DNA from: Gilliamella mensalis
GTDB taxonomy: Bacteria > Pseudomonadota > Gammaproteobacteria > Enterobacterales > Orbaceae
NCBI RefSeq assembly: GCF_900103085.1
Contig: NZ_FMWR01000014.1
Span: forward strand, 186,001 to 250,000
Reading direction: 5' to 3'
Length of the DNA stretch: 64,000 nucleotides
Shown: positions 8,269 to 15,073 of the stretch, in pieces
Layout of the letters: every line of letters begins with the position of its first letter
How positions within the stretch are numbered: position 1 is the stretch's first letter
Made by a program: the position numbers and the translations under genes
The notes under the pieces: generated by a model
Told to the model about the DNA's origin: nothing
Seen by the model: the letters and a program-made list of their open reading frames with translations, nothing else
Databases searched by the model: none

Positions 8269-8286
8269 TATACGGATATCCGTATA
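8269..8286. promoter_or_regulatory. 18-base perfect palindrome in late promoter region
   Basis: TATACGGATATCCGTATA is its own reverse complement. It lies 50 bases after the Q-like gene and just before the tandem terminators, where a late promoter should be; on the minus strand a TTGATT precedes it and TATAAC overlaps its right arm. It is a good candidate binding site for a dimeric regulator or for the Q-like protein. The ligand is unknown. Confidence 0.5.
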
Positions 8287-8335
8287 AATCAAGATTTTTT
8301 AACTAACCTACTTAAAATCCGCAATTTTTTTCATA

Positions 8336-8671
8336 TTATCTATTCTTAAAGTAGTCTATAACCCTTCCGCGGATGAAAAATTCTGCCTCGGATAGCATCA
8401 ATGTAATCTTATCTGTCCTACAATTTACTATCTTAGCTATGCTAGAACAAGATTTTTTATGTATATATGCTGATTTAACTAAACTATGTCTTTCCGGACT
8501 ATCGTTAAACAAATCGGTCATCGCCCTTTCTATTCTCTCAACTTCTTCATCCAGCAAATATTGTCGATTAGCGATCGGTGCGTTATATATAGTCGGGCGG
8601 CTTGCATTCGGCAGACCACTAGCGATAATCGAGTTTGACCACATTTTTAATAAAACTTTTGTTTCAATCAT
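8336..8671 (-). CDS. Phage antitermination protein Q-like
   Basis: This 111-residue protein resembles small Q-type antiterminators. After an N-terminal arm it has a sigma-factor-like helical region: 'RHSLVKSAYIHKKSCSSIAKIVNCRTDKITLMLSEAEFFIRGRVIDYF', where a helix-turn-helix (S-I-A-K-I-V...D-K-I-T-L-M-L) is followed by the 'AE.FI.GR' ending common in these proteins. It precedes a promoter-terminator leader and then the lysis genes, as Q does in lambdoid phages. Role: reading through the leader terminators to express lysis and tail genes. It overlaps the preceding gene by 8 bases. Confidence 0.6.
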   Translation of the reverse strand: MIETKVLLKMWSNSIIASGLPNASRPTIYNAPIANRQYLLDEEVERIERAMTDLFNDSPERHSLVKSAYIHKKSCSSIAKIVNCRTDKITLMLSEAEFFIRGRVIDYFKNR

Positions 8672-8885
8672 ATCTTCCCTCTTTTATACATGGTATCTCT
8701 GTTCGGTTCATTGTTTTTCTCCACAATTCAATTATTTTAATCCCCGCTGAATATTTCGGTTCATTTACACTTTTCCAATTAGCAATCGTTCTTTCGCTAA
8801 CCTTAAGATCTGTTGCTAGTCGTGACATCGATATTTTATTTCGTTGTAAATCGCTGATCACGATAAACCAATCAATTTTTTTCAT
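8664..8885 (-). CDS. Small phage helix-turn-helix protein
   Basis: This 73-residue protein contains a helix-turn-helix of the type 'MSRLATDLKVSERTIANWKSVNEPKYSAGIKIIELW' (about residues 19-55). It resembles small phage Cro-like or YdaS-like DNA-binding proteins. Its position, between replication and antitermination genes, fits an accessory regulator of early or late transcription. Target sites are not known. Confidence 0.6.
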   Translation of the reverse strand: MKKIDWFIVISDLQRNKISMSRLATDLKVSERTIANWKSVNEPKYSAGIKIIELWRKTMNRTEIPCIKEGRYD

Positions 8886-9003
8886 CCTGTACCCTTTACT
8901 ACAAAATTTTACAAGTTGAACACCTAACTCTTAAAAATTTTAGAAGTGTAGAAGCCTGCCAACCTTTTTATCGAGCATTTGATAACAACTGTTCAAGCAG
9001 TGG

Positions 9004-9660
9004 TTAACTCGTTGTAACACATGCCCTACCCGTTTTTAACATCTGCTTAATGCTAGCTATATGCATCATGCTTTTACTTGATGCTCCCTGCTCGGTTTTA
9101 CATTCCAGCATTGCAAATGTATTCTCTGGTTTTGGTAGATAATGATTAGCTCGCTCTTGCGTTAATAGTCCTGTAAAAACAGCATGGTTTATAGCGTCAG
9201 TACGTTTTTCTTTATCGCTACCTAGCGAAACGAACACTTCAACGGTACGCCCGTACATCATCGATTCATCAACCATTCGCTCATATGCATCAATAAACGT
9301 TCGTCTTGCTCCAATTTTGTCGCCATTTCGGTAGACAATCTCAGCTTGTGACCATGCTTTTGCTATTTCATTAGTCCAAACAACCGTATTGGTTTCATCG
9401 CTAGCAAGTATTGCAATCGACCATGCTTCATCTGGTGATAAATGATTACTTGAACCGCCCATTAGCTTGATTAAATCCGCAGGTTTCGGCATAAACTGGC
9501 TTTTACGCACCCAAGCATTAGCGGCAGCCTTTAATGATTGAATCGGATATTGCCCAATTGTTGACCAGTAAATATTGACCTTGACAGTGCTTGCTTGTTG
9601 TCCGTAAACTTCAAGCAACCCACCAATAACCGCTAAAAATTCATCTGTAATCTTTGCCAC
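9004..9660 (-). CDS. Phage replication protein P-like (putative helicase loader)
   Basis: This 218-residue protein follows the O-like gene by 2 bases, the place of lambda P, which loads the host DnaB helicase. The N-terminal part has the pattern 'FLAVIGGLLEVYGQQASTVKVNIYWSTIGQYPIQSLKAAANAWVRKSQFMPKPADLIKLM' (about 8-66), a helical segment ending in a P-x-P-A-D motif shared by phage replication accessory proteins. There is no ATP-binding P-loop, so it is not a DnaC-type ATPase. Function is inferred from position and this pattern. Confidence 0.5.
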   Translation of the reverse strand: MAKITDEFLAVIGGLLEVYGQQASTVKVNIYWSTIGQYPIQSLKAAANAWVRKSQFMPKPADLIKLMGGSSNHLSPDEAWSIAILASDETNTVVWTNEIAKAWSQAEIVYRNGDKIGARRTFIDAYERMVDESMMYGRTVEVFVSLGSDKEKRTDAINHAVFTGLLTQERANHYLPKPENTFAMLECKTEQGASSKSMMHIASIKQMLKTGRACVTTS

Positions 9661-9662
9661 TG

Positions 9663-10412
9663 CTAGCTCCTCATACTCTCTAAAACTGCCCTATTCCGTT
9701 CAGCAAGGGTCATGACTTTAGATGGTATGCCATTAGATGCTTGTTGCTGATTGTTCAAATATCTATACTCAAATGTTTGCCAACCTCGGCTTAAAGTCAT
9801 TTCAATAAGCTCGTTAGCGTTATACCCATCTTGTATAGCTTTGTTTAATTCACGAATTAGATAATTAATAGCACCCTGCATTACAGGTTTCTTTATCGAT
9901 TTTCTAAATTTAATAAAATCGTCAATAAGATTTTTTTCTAACACGTCATCAAGCCCAGAAAAATCGAATCCGTTAATAACTAGGTTATTGACTGGTTCTT
10001 TGACTGGTTCTTTGACTGGTTCAATAATCTGACTGGTTATGGGTGCAGCATTTGCACCCTCAATTGGTGCAGGAGATTCACCACTAGGTGTAGCATTTGC
10101 ACCACTAATGGAATTATTTGCACCATAGAGTGCAGCATTTGCACCGCTAAAATTTAAGTAATAAATATTAGATTTATTGAGTCCGTTTTCGGATTTTCTG
10201 CTTTCAATTTTTAAATATCCATTAGAGGCTAACCATGAAATGTGATTTTGCACGGAGCGCTCAGAAATTTCGCACTGTTCAGCGATATAAGCAATTGATG
10301 GAAAACATTCACCTTTGTCGTTAGCGTTATCAGCCAACTTAATTAAAACCAGTTTTCTAAGTGGATTGCCAACTTTCATTTTCATGGCTTCAACCATTAA
10401 TAACATGCTCAT
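9663..10412 (-). CDS. Phage replication initiator, O-like, with internal origin repeats
   Basis: The likely start is the ATG at 10412, which overlaps the stop of the upstream gene as ATGA, giving about 249 residues. The N-terminus is a winged helix typical of phage O-type initiators: 'GNPLRKLVLIKLADNANDKGECFPSIAYIAEQCEISERSVQNHISWLASNGYLKI'. The middle part is a low-complexity linker with repeats GANAALY, GANNSIS, GANATPS, GESPAPI, GANAAPI, encoded by DNA iterons (10042-10145). The C-terminal 'FIKFRKSIKKPVMQGAINYLIRELNKAIQDGYNANELIEMTLSRGWQTF' is common in these proteins. Role: bind the origin inside its own gene and recruit the helicase through the P-like protein. Confidence 0.7.
   Translation of the reverse strand: MSMLLMVEAMKMKVGNPLRKLVLIKLADNANDKGECFPSIAYIAEQCEISERSVQNHISWLASNGYLKIESRKSENGLNKSNIYYLNFSGANAALYGANNSISGANATPSGESPAPIEGANAAPITSQIIEPVKEPVKEPVNNLVINGFDFSGLDDVLEKNLIDDFIKFRKSIKKPVMQGAINYLIRELNKAIQDGYNANELIEMTLSRGWQTFEYRYLNNQQQASNGIPSKVMTLAERNRAVLESMRS
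10042..10145. repeat. Iteron cluster inside the O-like gene, likely phage origin
   Basis: Five 17-base units related to GGTGCAGCATTTGCACC start at 10042, 10066, 10087, 10108 and 10129; spacing is 24, 21, 21 and 21 bases. Each good copy is an inverted repeat (GGTGCA/TGCACC). Next to them on the left are direct repeats of GACTGGTTCTTT (about 9989-10025), and on the right an AT-rich stretch. This mirrors the lambda origin, which also lies in gene O. The copy at 10108 is the most diverged. Confidence 0.6.
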
Positions 10413-10687
10413 TGTGCAACCCTTTTCAGCGTATAGTAATAACAAATTTTTTTAGTCTTCTCATTGATTTTATGATACTTATCTTTCATATAGCCATATT
10501 TAGACAGCTTACTGTTTTCTCTCAATCTTGCACTAATCGCTGGTGTAGTATCAAACTGGTTAAAACGTTTTTTAATCTCGCGTTGAATATCGTCTAGTGT
10601 TCGGTATTTACCGTCACTACAAACCGCGATAACGCGCTCTTGTTGCGATTTTGGCATTGATAGATTTTCATTGTTTAATTTACTCAT
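10409..10687 (-). CDS. Phage early protein of unknown function
   Basis: This 92-residue basic protein lies between the cro-like gene and the O-like gene, overlapping both by 3-4 bases, so the three are co-transcribed. The sequence 'SQQERVIAVCSDGKYRTLDDIQREIKKRFNQFDTTPAISARLREN' looks like a small winged helix. It could take part in early control, as CII does in lambda at this position, but no family is recognised. Function is not assigned. Confidence 0.5.
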   Translation of the reverse strand: MSKLNNENLSMPKSQQERVIAVCSDGKYRTLDDIQREIKKRFNQFDTTPAISARLRENSKLSKYGYMKDKYHKINEKTKKICYYYTLKRVAQ

Positions 10688-10899
10688 GCGTGCCTCGAAG
10701 TAGCTTTATTTCCGTAATACAGCCATTCAACAGAACAGTTCAAAGCTTTAGCTATCTCTACGATACTCCTTGGTTTTTCTATATTCCCAGATTCTAAATC
10801 GCTAATTGATTGTTGTTTCATACCGACTAAATTAGCTAAAAAAGATTGACTTATATTTTGCTCAATTCTTTTTTGTTTAACTCGTTCTCCAATTGTCAT
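10684..10899 (-). CDS. Cro-like helix-turn-helix repressor
   Basis: This 71-residue protein is a single HTH_3 (XRE) domain: 'IGERVKQKRIEQNISQSFLANLVGMKQQSISDLESGNIEKPRSIVEIAKALNCSVEWLYYG'. It is transcribed away from the CI-like repressor, and the two genes share an intergenic region with three related operators. This is the lambda cro position. It probably competes with the repressor for the operators and heads the leftward early operon. Confidence 0.85.
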   Translation of the reverse strand: MTIGERVKQKRIEQNISQSFLANLVGMKQQSISDLESGNIEKPRSIVEIAKALNCSVEWLYYGNKATSRHA

Positions 10900-10920
10900 A
10901 TTTAACCTTAATAAATCTTA

Positions 10921-10984
10921 ACAGTTATAACTGTATTAAATAACAGTTTGTACTGTTTGTCAATTACAGATTTATCTGTATTAT
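10921..10984. promoter_or_regulatory. Three operators and back-to-back promoters of the immunity switch
   Basis: Three 14-base palindromes lie at 10921-10934 (ACAGTTATAACTGT), 10943-10956 (ACAGTTTGTACTGT) and 10966-10979 (ACAGATTTATCTGT), 22-23 bases apart. The leftward promoter has -35 TTGACA (10958-10963, minus strand), a 17-base spacer holding the middle operator, and -10 TTTAAT (10935-10940). The rightward promoter uses TTGTCA (10957-10962) and TATTAT (10979-10984) with the third operator in its spacer. The layout matches a lambda OR-type switch. Confidence 0.75.
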
Positions 10985-11015
10985 TTCGTCTAACATATAA
11001 GGGAGACTTTTAAAC

Positions 11016-11660
11016 ATGAGCAATCTTGGTCAACGAATCAGAGCAAGACGAGAAGAATTAAATTTAACGCAGGAACAAGTAGCGTCACAAGTTGGGATCA
11101 AGCAACAATCTTATCAAGCAATTGAAAGTGGAGAAGTAAAGAAACCTCGCTATTTATATGAAATATCTATTGCTCTTAAATGCGATATGGCATGGCTCTT
11201 AAGCGGAAAAGAGAAAGAAGTAAAAAATATAGAACCCGTAAATCTAAAGGCTTGCCAAGTTCCGTTAATTAGTTTTGTTCAAGCAGGAGTATGGACAGAA
11301 TCATGCGAATTAAGAGATTCAACAGGATTTGAATACATTATGACATCATTGGAATTATCAGATAAAGCGTTTGCACTAAAAATAAAAGGCGACTCCATGG
11401 AGCCTGAGTTTAAAGAGGGAGATGTTGTTATTATTGATCCTGAGATTAAACCAATACCGGGGGAATTTGTTGTTGCGATGAATGGCGAATCAGAAGCAAC
11501 TTTCAAGAAATATCGTGAGTTAGGATATGATGAACATGAAAGAATGCAATTTGAGCTTATTCCGTTAAATCCTGACTATACAACAATGAGCACATTAACC
11601 CAGCAAATAAGAATAGTTGGCACAATGGTTGAACATAGAATATTTAGGAGGAAAAGATAA
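11016..11660 (+). CDS. CI-type prophage repressor with LexA-like self-cleavage domain
   Basis: This 214-residue protein has an N-terminal HTH (residues 4-60) very like the Cro-like protein opposite it, and a C-terminal S24 peptidase domain. The self-cleavage parts are visible: the Ala90-Gly91 cleavage site in FVQAGVW, Ser127 in GDSMEP and Lys164 in ATFKKY. Such repressors cut themselves when RecA is activated, so DNA damage should switch on the leftward operon, including lysis and tail genes. A Shine-Dalgarno AAGGGAGA lies 8 bases before the start. Confidence 0.9.
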   Translation: MSNLGQRIRARREELNLTQEQVASQVGIKQQSYQAIESGEVKKPRYLYEISIALKCDMAWLLSGKEKEVKNIEPVNLKACQVPLISFVQAGVWTESCELRDSTGFEYIMTSLELSDKAFALKIKGDSMEPEFKEGDVVIIDPEIKPIPGEFVVAMNGESEATFKKYRELGYDEHERMQFELIPLNPDYTTMSTLTQQIRIVGTMVEHRIFRRKR

Positions 11661-11751
11661 TAATAAATCATTAGGGTTATAAGAGCAGTCAAGTATTTTA
11701 GCGTTTTTATTAATATAAGAAAGATAATTTAAATAATATAAGGTAATAAAG

Positions 11752-12900
11752 ATGAATAATTTTAAAAACAAGCTAGATAATCACTCGGAGCATGTAAAAA
11801 AGGTTGGGAGTCACTGCGCTACAGAAGAAACAACCAAACAAGCGTTAATATTACCACTACTTGATATATTAGGTTTTACACCTTACGATCCAACTAAAGT
11901 AAAAGCAGAATTTAAAGCAGATTTTCCGGGAGAAAAAGCTAATGAACGTGTTGATTACGCTCTTTTCTGCCAGGATGTACCTGTAATGTTTATAGAAGCA
12001 AAATCATGGAATGAAGAATTAACAAATCACTGCCCTCAACTTTCTAGATATTTTAATGCAACACCAGAAGTAGCTGTTGCAGCAATAACCAACGGGAGAG
12101 AATGGAGATTTTTTACTGATTTAGAGCAAAAAAACATTATGGACTCAAGCCCTTTTTTAAAAATTAAGATTGAAGAATTACAAGATAATGATTATGAACA
12201 ACTTTATCAATTTAGATACGATCAATTCAAACCAGAAGCTTTGAGAACATTAGCAGAAGAAAGTATTTATTTTTCATTATTTACTAAAACAATAACTTCC
12301 ACTTTACGGGAGTCTCCCGTTGACTTCGTTAAATATGTAGCAAATAAGTCAAATATATCAAGACAATTAAACCAAAAATTCCTTGATAGCATTACTCCCA
12401 TTGTAAAAAATGCTATTGAAAGAGCTGTAAGTAATATGGTCGTACTTGGTTTAACAGGAAAAAAAGAAGTATCAGATGATTTATCAAATGGCAACAAAGA
12501 AGAAATTACAATAAATGACGAAAAAGCCGATATTATAGACCCTGAAAATAATAAAATTATTACTACCTATTCTGAAAGAGTTTTGTTTGATCATATACAT
12601 TCAATAACAAATGATGATGAATTAACCTATAAAGATACTGAATCATATTTTAATGTGCTTTATCAAAACAAATCTAATAGATGGATAGTACGATATTACG
12701 ATAATAGACAACGCCCATCAATTCAATTGCCAATCGAACTAAGCGATAAGATCAAAGATGAAGTTAAAAGGGCTGGATTAGAAATTGGAGCAGGAGATCA
12801 AATTATTATTGATAAACCAGAAAATGTATTAAGAATATCCGGAATAATTCTGGACGCATATGAATACACAAAAAATGATGAAAATTTCAAAAGAAAATAA
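11752..12900 (+). CDS. Restriction-like PD-(D/E)XK nuclease domain protein
   Basis: This 382-residue protein resembles the N-terminal nuclease domain of type I restriction subunit R (HSDR_N_2 type) but has no helicase motor. The nuclease core is visible: Glu26, Asp68 in RVDYALF, and the Glu82-Ala-Lys84 motif in VMFIEAKSW. A second domain at the C-terminus (about 275-380, YNVLYQNKSNRWIVRYYDNRQRPSIQLP) is also found in stand-alone 'type I restriction endonuclease' proteins of prophages. It has its own Shine-Dalgarno (AAGGTAATAAAG) and ends in a terminator. Likely a lysogenic accessory or defence gene; the target is unknown. Confidence 0.7.
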   Translation: MNNFKNKLDNHSEHVKKVGSHCATEETTKQALILPLLDILGFTPYDPTKVKAEFKADFPGEKANERVDYALFCQDVPVMFIEAKSWNEELTNHCPQLSRYFNATPEVAVAAITNGREWRFFTDLEQKNIMDSSPFLKIKIEELQDNDYEQLYQFRYDQFKPEALRTLAEESIYFSLFTKTITSTLRESPVDFVKYVANKSNISRQLNQKFLDSITPIVKNAIERAVSNMVVLGLTGKKEVSDDLSNGNKEEITINDEKADIIDPENNKIITTYSERVLFDHIHSITNDDELTYKDTESYFNVLYQNKSNRWIVRYYDNRQRPSIQLPIELSDKIKDEVKRAGLEIGAGDQIIIDKPENVLRISGIILDAYEYTKNDENFKRK

Positions 12901-12922
12901 CTATTTGTTTATATTATTTTTT

Positions 12923-12947
12923 AAAGCCCTTTCTATCGGGCTTTTTT
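12923..12947 (+). terminator. Terminator after the restriction-like gene
   Basis: AAAGCCC pairs with GGGCTTT around an 8-base loop, followed by TTTT. It closes the repressor/restriction-gene transcript. Confidence 0.8.
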
Positions 12948-13010
12948 ACACCTCTACCTCTATACTTTAAACCCACTTTTATTGATAAAAAATAGTCAAT
13001 CAGTTCGATT

Positions 13011-13064
13011 ACAGTTAACAATACAGTTAAAACTGTTTATTTTTAACATTTTTAACTGTATTAT
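13011..13064 (+). promoter_or_regulatory. Second repressor-operator cluster with rightward promoter
   Basis: ACAGTTAAAACTGT at 13023-13036 is a perfect palindrome of the same type as the immunity operators. An imperfect copy (ACATTTTTAACTGT, 13046-13059) lies 23 bases on, and a half site ACAGTT at 13011. The imperfect copy runs into TATTAT (13059-13064), exactly as the third immunity operator does. A rightward promoter controlled by the prophage repressor is inferred. Confidence 0.6.
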
Positions 13065-13070
13065 TATCAA

Positions 13071-13349
13071 TCCAAAATAAATCAACTTAAAAAAACAATC
13101 AAGCAATACCACGAGTTACTTAATTAGTTAAGCGAAATTCAGGTAGCTATCGGAAGCATATGAAAGTACAGCGGTTTTGATAGCAATTACAGTAATACGG
13201 CATCGGGAGTGCGACTTAATCACTCCTAGCCTTGAGAGAGATCAACTAGCAATCAAGTTTTTTAGTAAAGAGAGGGCTATTTAAGTTCAAATCAAAGCAT
13301 ATTTATAAAGTACGCTTGAGTTTGAAATATAAGTAGAATGGAAATAATT
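13071..13349 (+). other. Long structured leader upstream of small prophage gene
   Basis: Transcription from the promoter at about 13064 would give a leader of some 280 bases before the next start codon. It contains GCTATC (13144-13149) that can pair with GATAGC (about 13177), and a GGAGTG/CACTCC hairpin near 13206-13226. There is no open frame of note. It may be a regulatory RNA or an attenuated leader, comparable in position to immunity RNAs of some phages, but no known family was recognised. Confidence 0.35.
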
Positions 13350-13649
13350 ATGAATTTAATTAATGCTGATGTGAATTCAATTGCTGAACGCAAAAATGAT
13401 GCAATGTTAAACTGCCATTTAAGTAAATTAGATTATCAAGATGCAAGAGAAACAAGCATAAAAATACTTTCTGAAGAGCTATATGACCAGCTCAGCGATG
13501 ATGATTATCTAGAAATCGAGGACAAAATAAGAATAGCATTTGGCTGGAACGACATTAATCCTGATTCAGTTCAAGCCGCCTTAATGGCTATATGTTATGT
13601 AGAAGCAGAGTATCGTTTTAACGAAAAAAATAAACGATCATTTTATTAA
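13350..13649 (+). CDS. Small prophage protein of unknown function
   Basis: The likely start is the second ATG (13350), which has GGAA 9 bases upstream; an ATG at 13338 is in frame. The product is about 99 residues, acidic and helical, with no membrane segment and no recognised family. A central 'EELYDQLSDDDYLEIEDKIRIAFGWNDINPDSVQAALMAICYVEAEYRF' is the most distinctive part. Its promoter region carries prophage repressor sites, so it may be turned on by induction. Confidence 0.5.
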   Translation: MNLINADVNSIAERKNDAMLNCHLSKLDYQDARETSIKILSEELYDQLSDDDYLEIEDKIRIAFGWNDINPDSVQAALMAICYVEAEYRFNEKNKRSFY

Positions 13650-13824
13650 TCTAACGAATTCTGATAGCTCGGAAAAGTAATTAAATGACAACCTACATCA
13701 TTTGTACCAGATTTAATGTTGCAAAAAAAACTATTTTTGTGGAACCAGATCGAGTCCTATTTTGAGGACAGAGGCATTTATTGGAATGATTTATATTTAA
13801 TCTAAAACACAATTAAATTTTTAA

Positions 13825-14221
13825 AGAAAGTCTATATATAAAACAGAAAAAACACAAATAAAGCAGTGGACAAAAAGATTATCCGATACTATTAATTTAG
13901 CCAAAAACCAATTTCCGCCCGCCCCTGCCAATTCTCTTGCGCTACACAACACATCTAAAGACAAACTAATCCAAAAAATATTTAACTCATATTAGTTAGA
14001 TGCAAAACAAAAAGACGAAAAAACTAGGTAGAAAAATCAATTGCACATTTCACGATATCAAAGCTAAAGCTATTTCGGACTACGACGGAGCAACTAAAGA
14101 TAAACAGTTATTTAGTGGTCATAAGACCGAGGCTAAAGTTAATACATACGACCGAAAAGTCAAAGTTACACCGACGTTAAACCCACCCAAAAAGAAGATT
14201 TATTCTAACTGTATATTCTAA
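13825..14221 (+). pseudogene. int: Broken phage tyrosine integrase
   Basis: Two pieces of one integrase are visible in different frames. Part 1 (13825-13995) reads YKTEKTQIKQWTKRLSDTIN and continues to a TAG, matching the 'TGKK..IEWTPRL..A' region before the catalytic core. Part 2 (14000-14221) reads CTFHDIKAKAISDYDG, then LFSGHK and YDRKVKVTPTL, the C-terminal box with HxxK, GH and the tyrosine nucleophile of tyrosine recombinases. A +1 shift and a stop separate them, and the N-terminal domain is missing. The relic lies 47 bases from the 3' end of tRNA-Cys, the usual place of an integrase next to its attachment site. Confidence 0.75.
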
Positions 14222-14268
14222 GTATTGATGATTTTAAAATGACAAGGTTTTATCTTATTGATGATAAA

Positions 14269-14342
14269 TGGAGGCGCGTCCCGGAGTCGAACCGAGGTAG
14301 ACGGATTTGCAATCCGCAGCATGGCCACTCTGCCAACGCGCC
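14269..14342 (-). tRNA. tRNA-Cys (GCA)
   Basis: The 74-base cloverleaf has acceptor arms GGCGCGT/ACGCGCC, anticodon loop TTGCAAA (anticodon GCA), a normal TpsiC arm (GGTTCGACTCC) and an encoded CCA at 14269-14271. Its 3' end faces the prophage, which fits integration into the tRNA 3' end. Confidence 0.95.
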
Positions 14343-15031
14343 TTGGTGGTCTATCTGAATAGGTTGTGAATATTAGCATTGGCTTGATTAGCCGTCAAGA
14401 TCAAATAGATTATAATTACAGCAATTACTTCATTTTTATTTAAATATTGAAAATCAATTTTTTAGATATTTAATACACATAAGTAAAAAGTATGCAAATT
14501 AACCATTGTTAGTACAAAACTAACGTAGAAAATTATGTAACTAGTTTTAGTGATTATTTTCAATTTGTCTCATATCCTTTAGCACCACGTCAGATCTGTT
14601 AGATTAAATTTGCGCTAATACACATTGACCTATTGAGTTTCGCCCAACTTTTCATAAAATCTCTACACGATATGCTCACCTATTTGAACAACAATAAATT
14701 AATCAACAAGCTAGAATGATATGAAGTTCCACATACTCAGATCATAATTTAGTAGTGGTAAAATTTACAATCCACAATTAATATATAACTACATTTTTCA
14801 TTCATGCTATTAGCAAATTAGCTAATCATTAAGGTATAAGCAAATCAACATTAGACCGATGGATAAAACGCATGTATTGTTTATCAACAATCCAAACCTA
14901 TAAAATACACTTATATAAAAAGACATTTACTCAATTTTCCAGTTAGTAAGGCTTGCGCATTATTACCGATAAAAACGTTTAGATGCACACTAAGCTGCTT
15001 GGAACAATTAAAAACTTACTTAATCACAAAA
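14343..15031. other. AT-rich spacer with a possible transposase relic
   Basis: No intact gene is seen. At about 14803-14874 the plus strand reads ISKLANH-stop-GISKSTLDRWIKRM, which looks like the helix-turn-helix of an IS3-type OrfA with one stop codon. Nothing else of that element is recognisable, and its ends are not visible. Confidence 0.3.
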
Positions 15032-15056
15032 AAGGCAGCTATATTAAAGCTGCCTT
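15032..15056 (-). terminator. Terminator after TonB receptor gene
   Basis: AAGGCAGCT pairs with AGCTGCCTT over 9 bases with a 7-base loop; the minus strand continues with TTTT. It ends the receptor transcript 18 bases after its stop codon. Confidence 0.85.
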
Positions 15057-15073
15057 ATAATAATCAATAAAAC

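Noticed and set aside
13656-13820. N-terminal part of the integrase
   Set aside because: No frame here shows integrase motifs; the first recognisable residues start at 13825.
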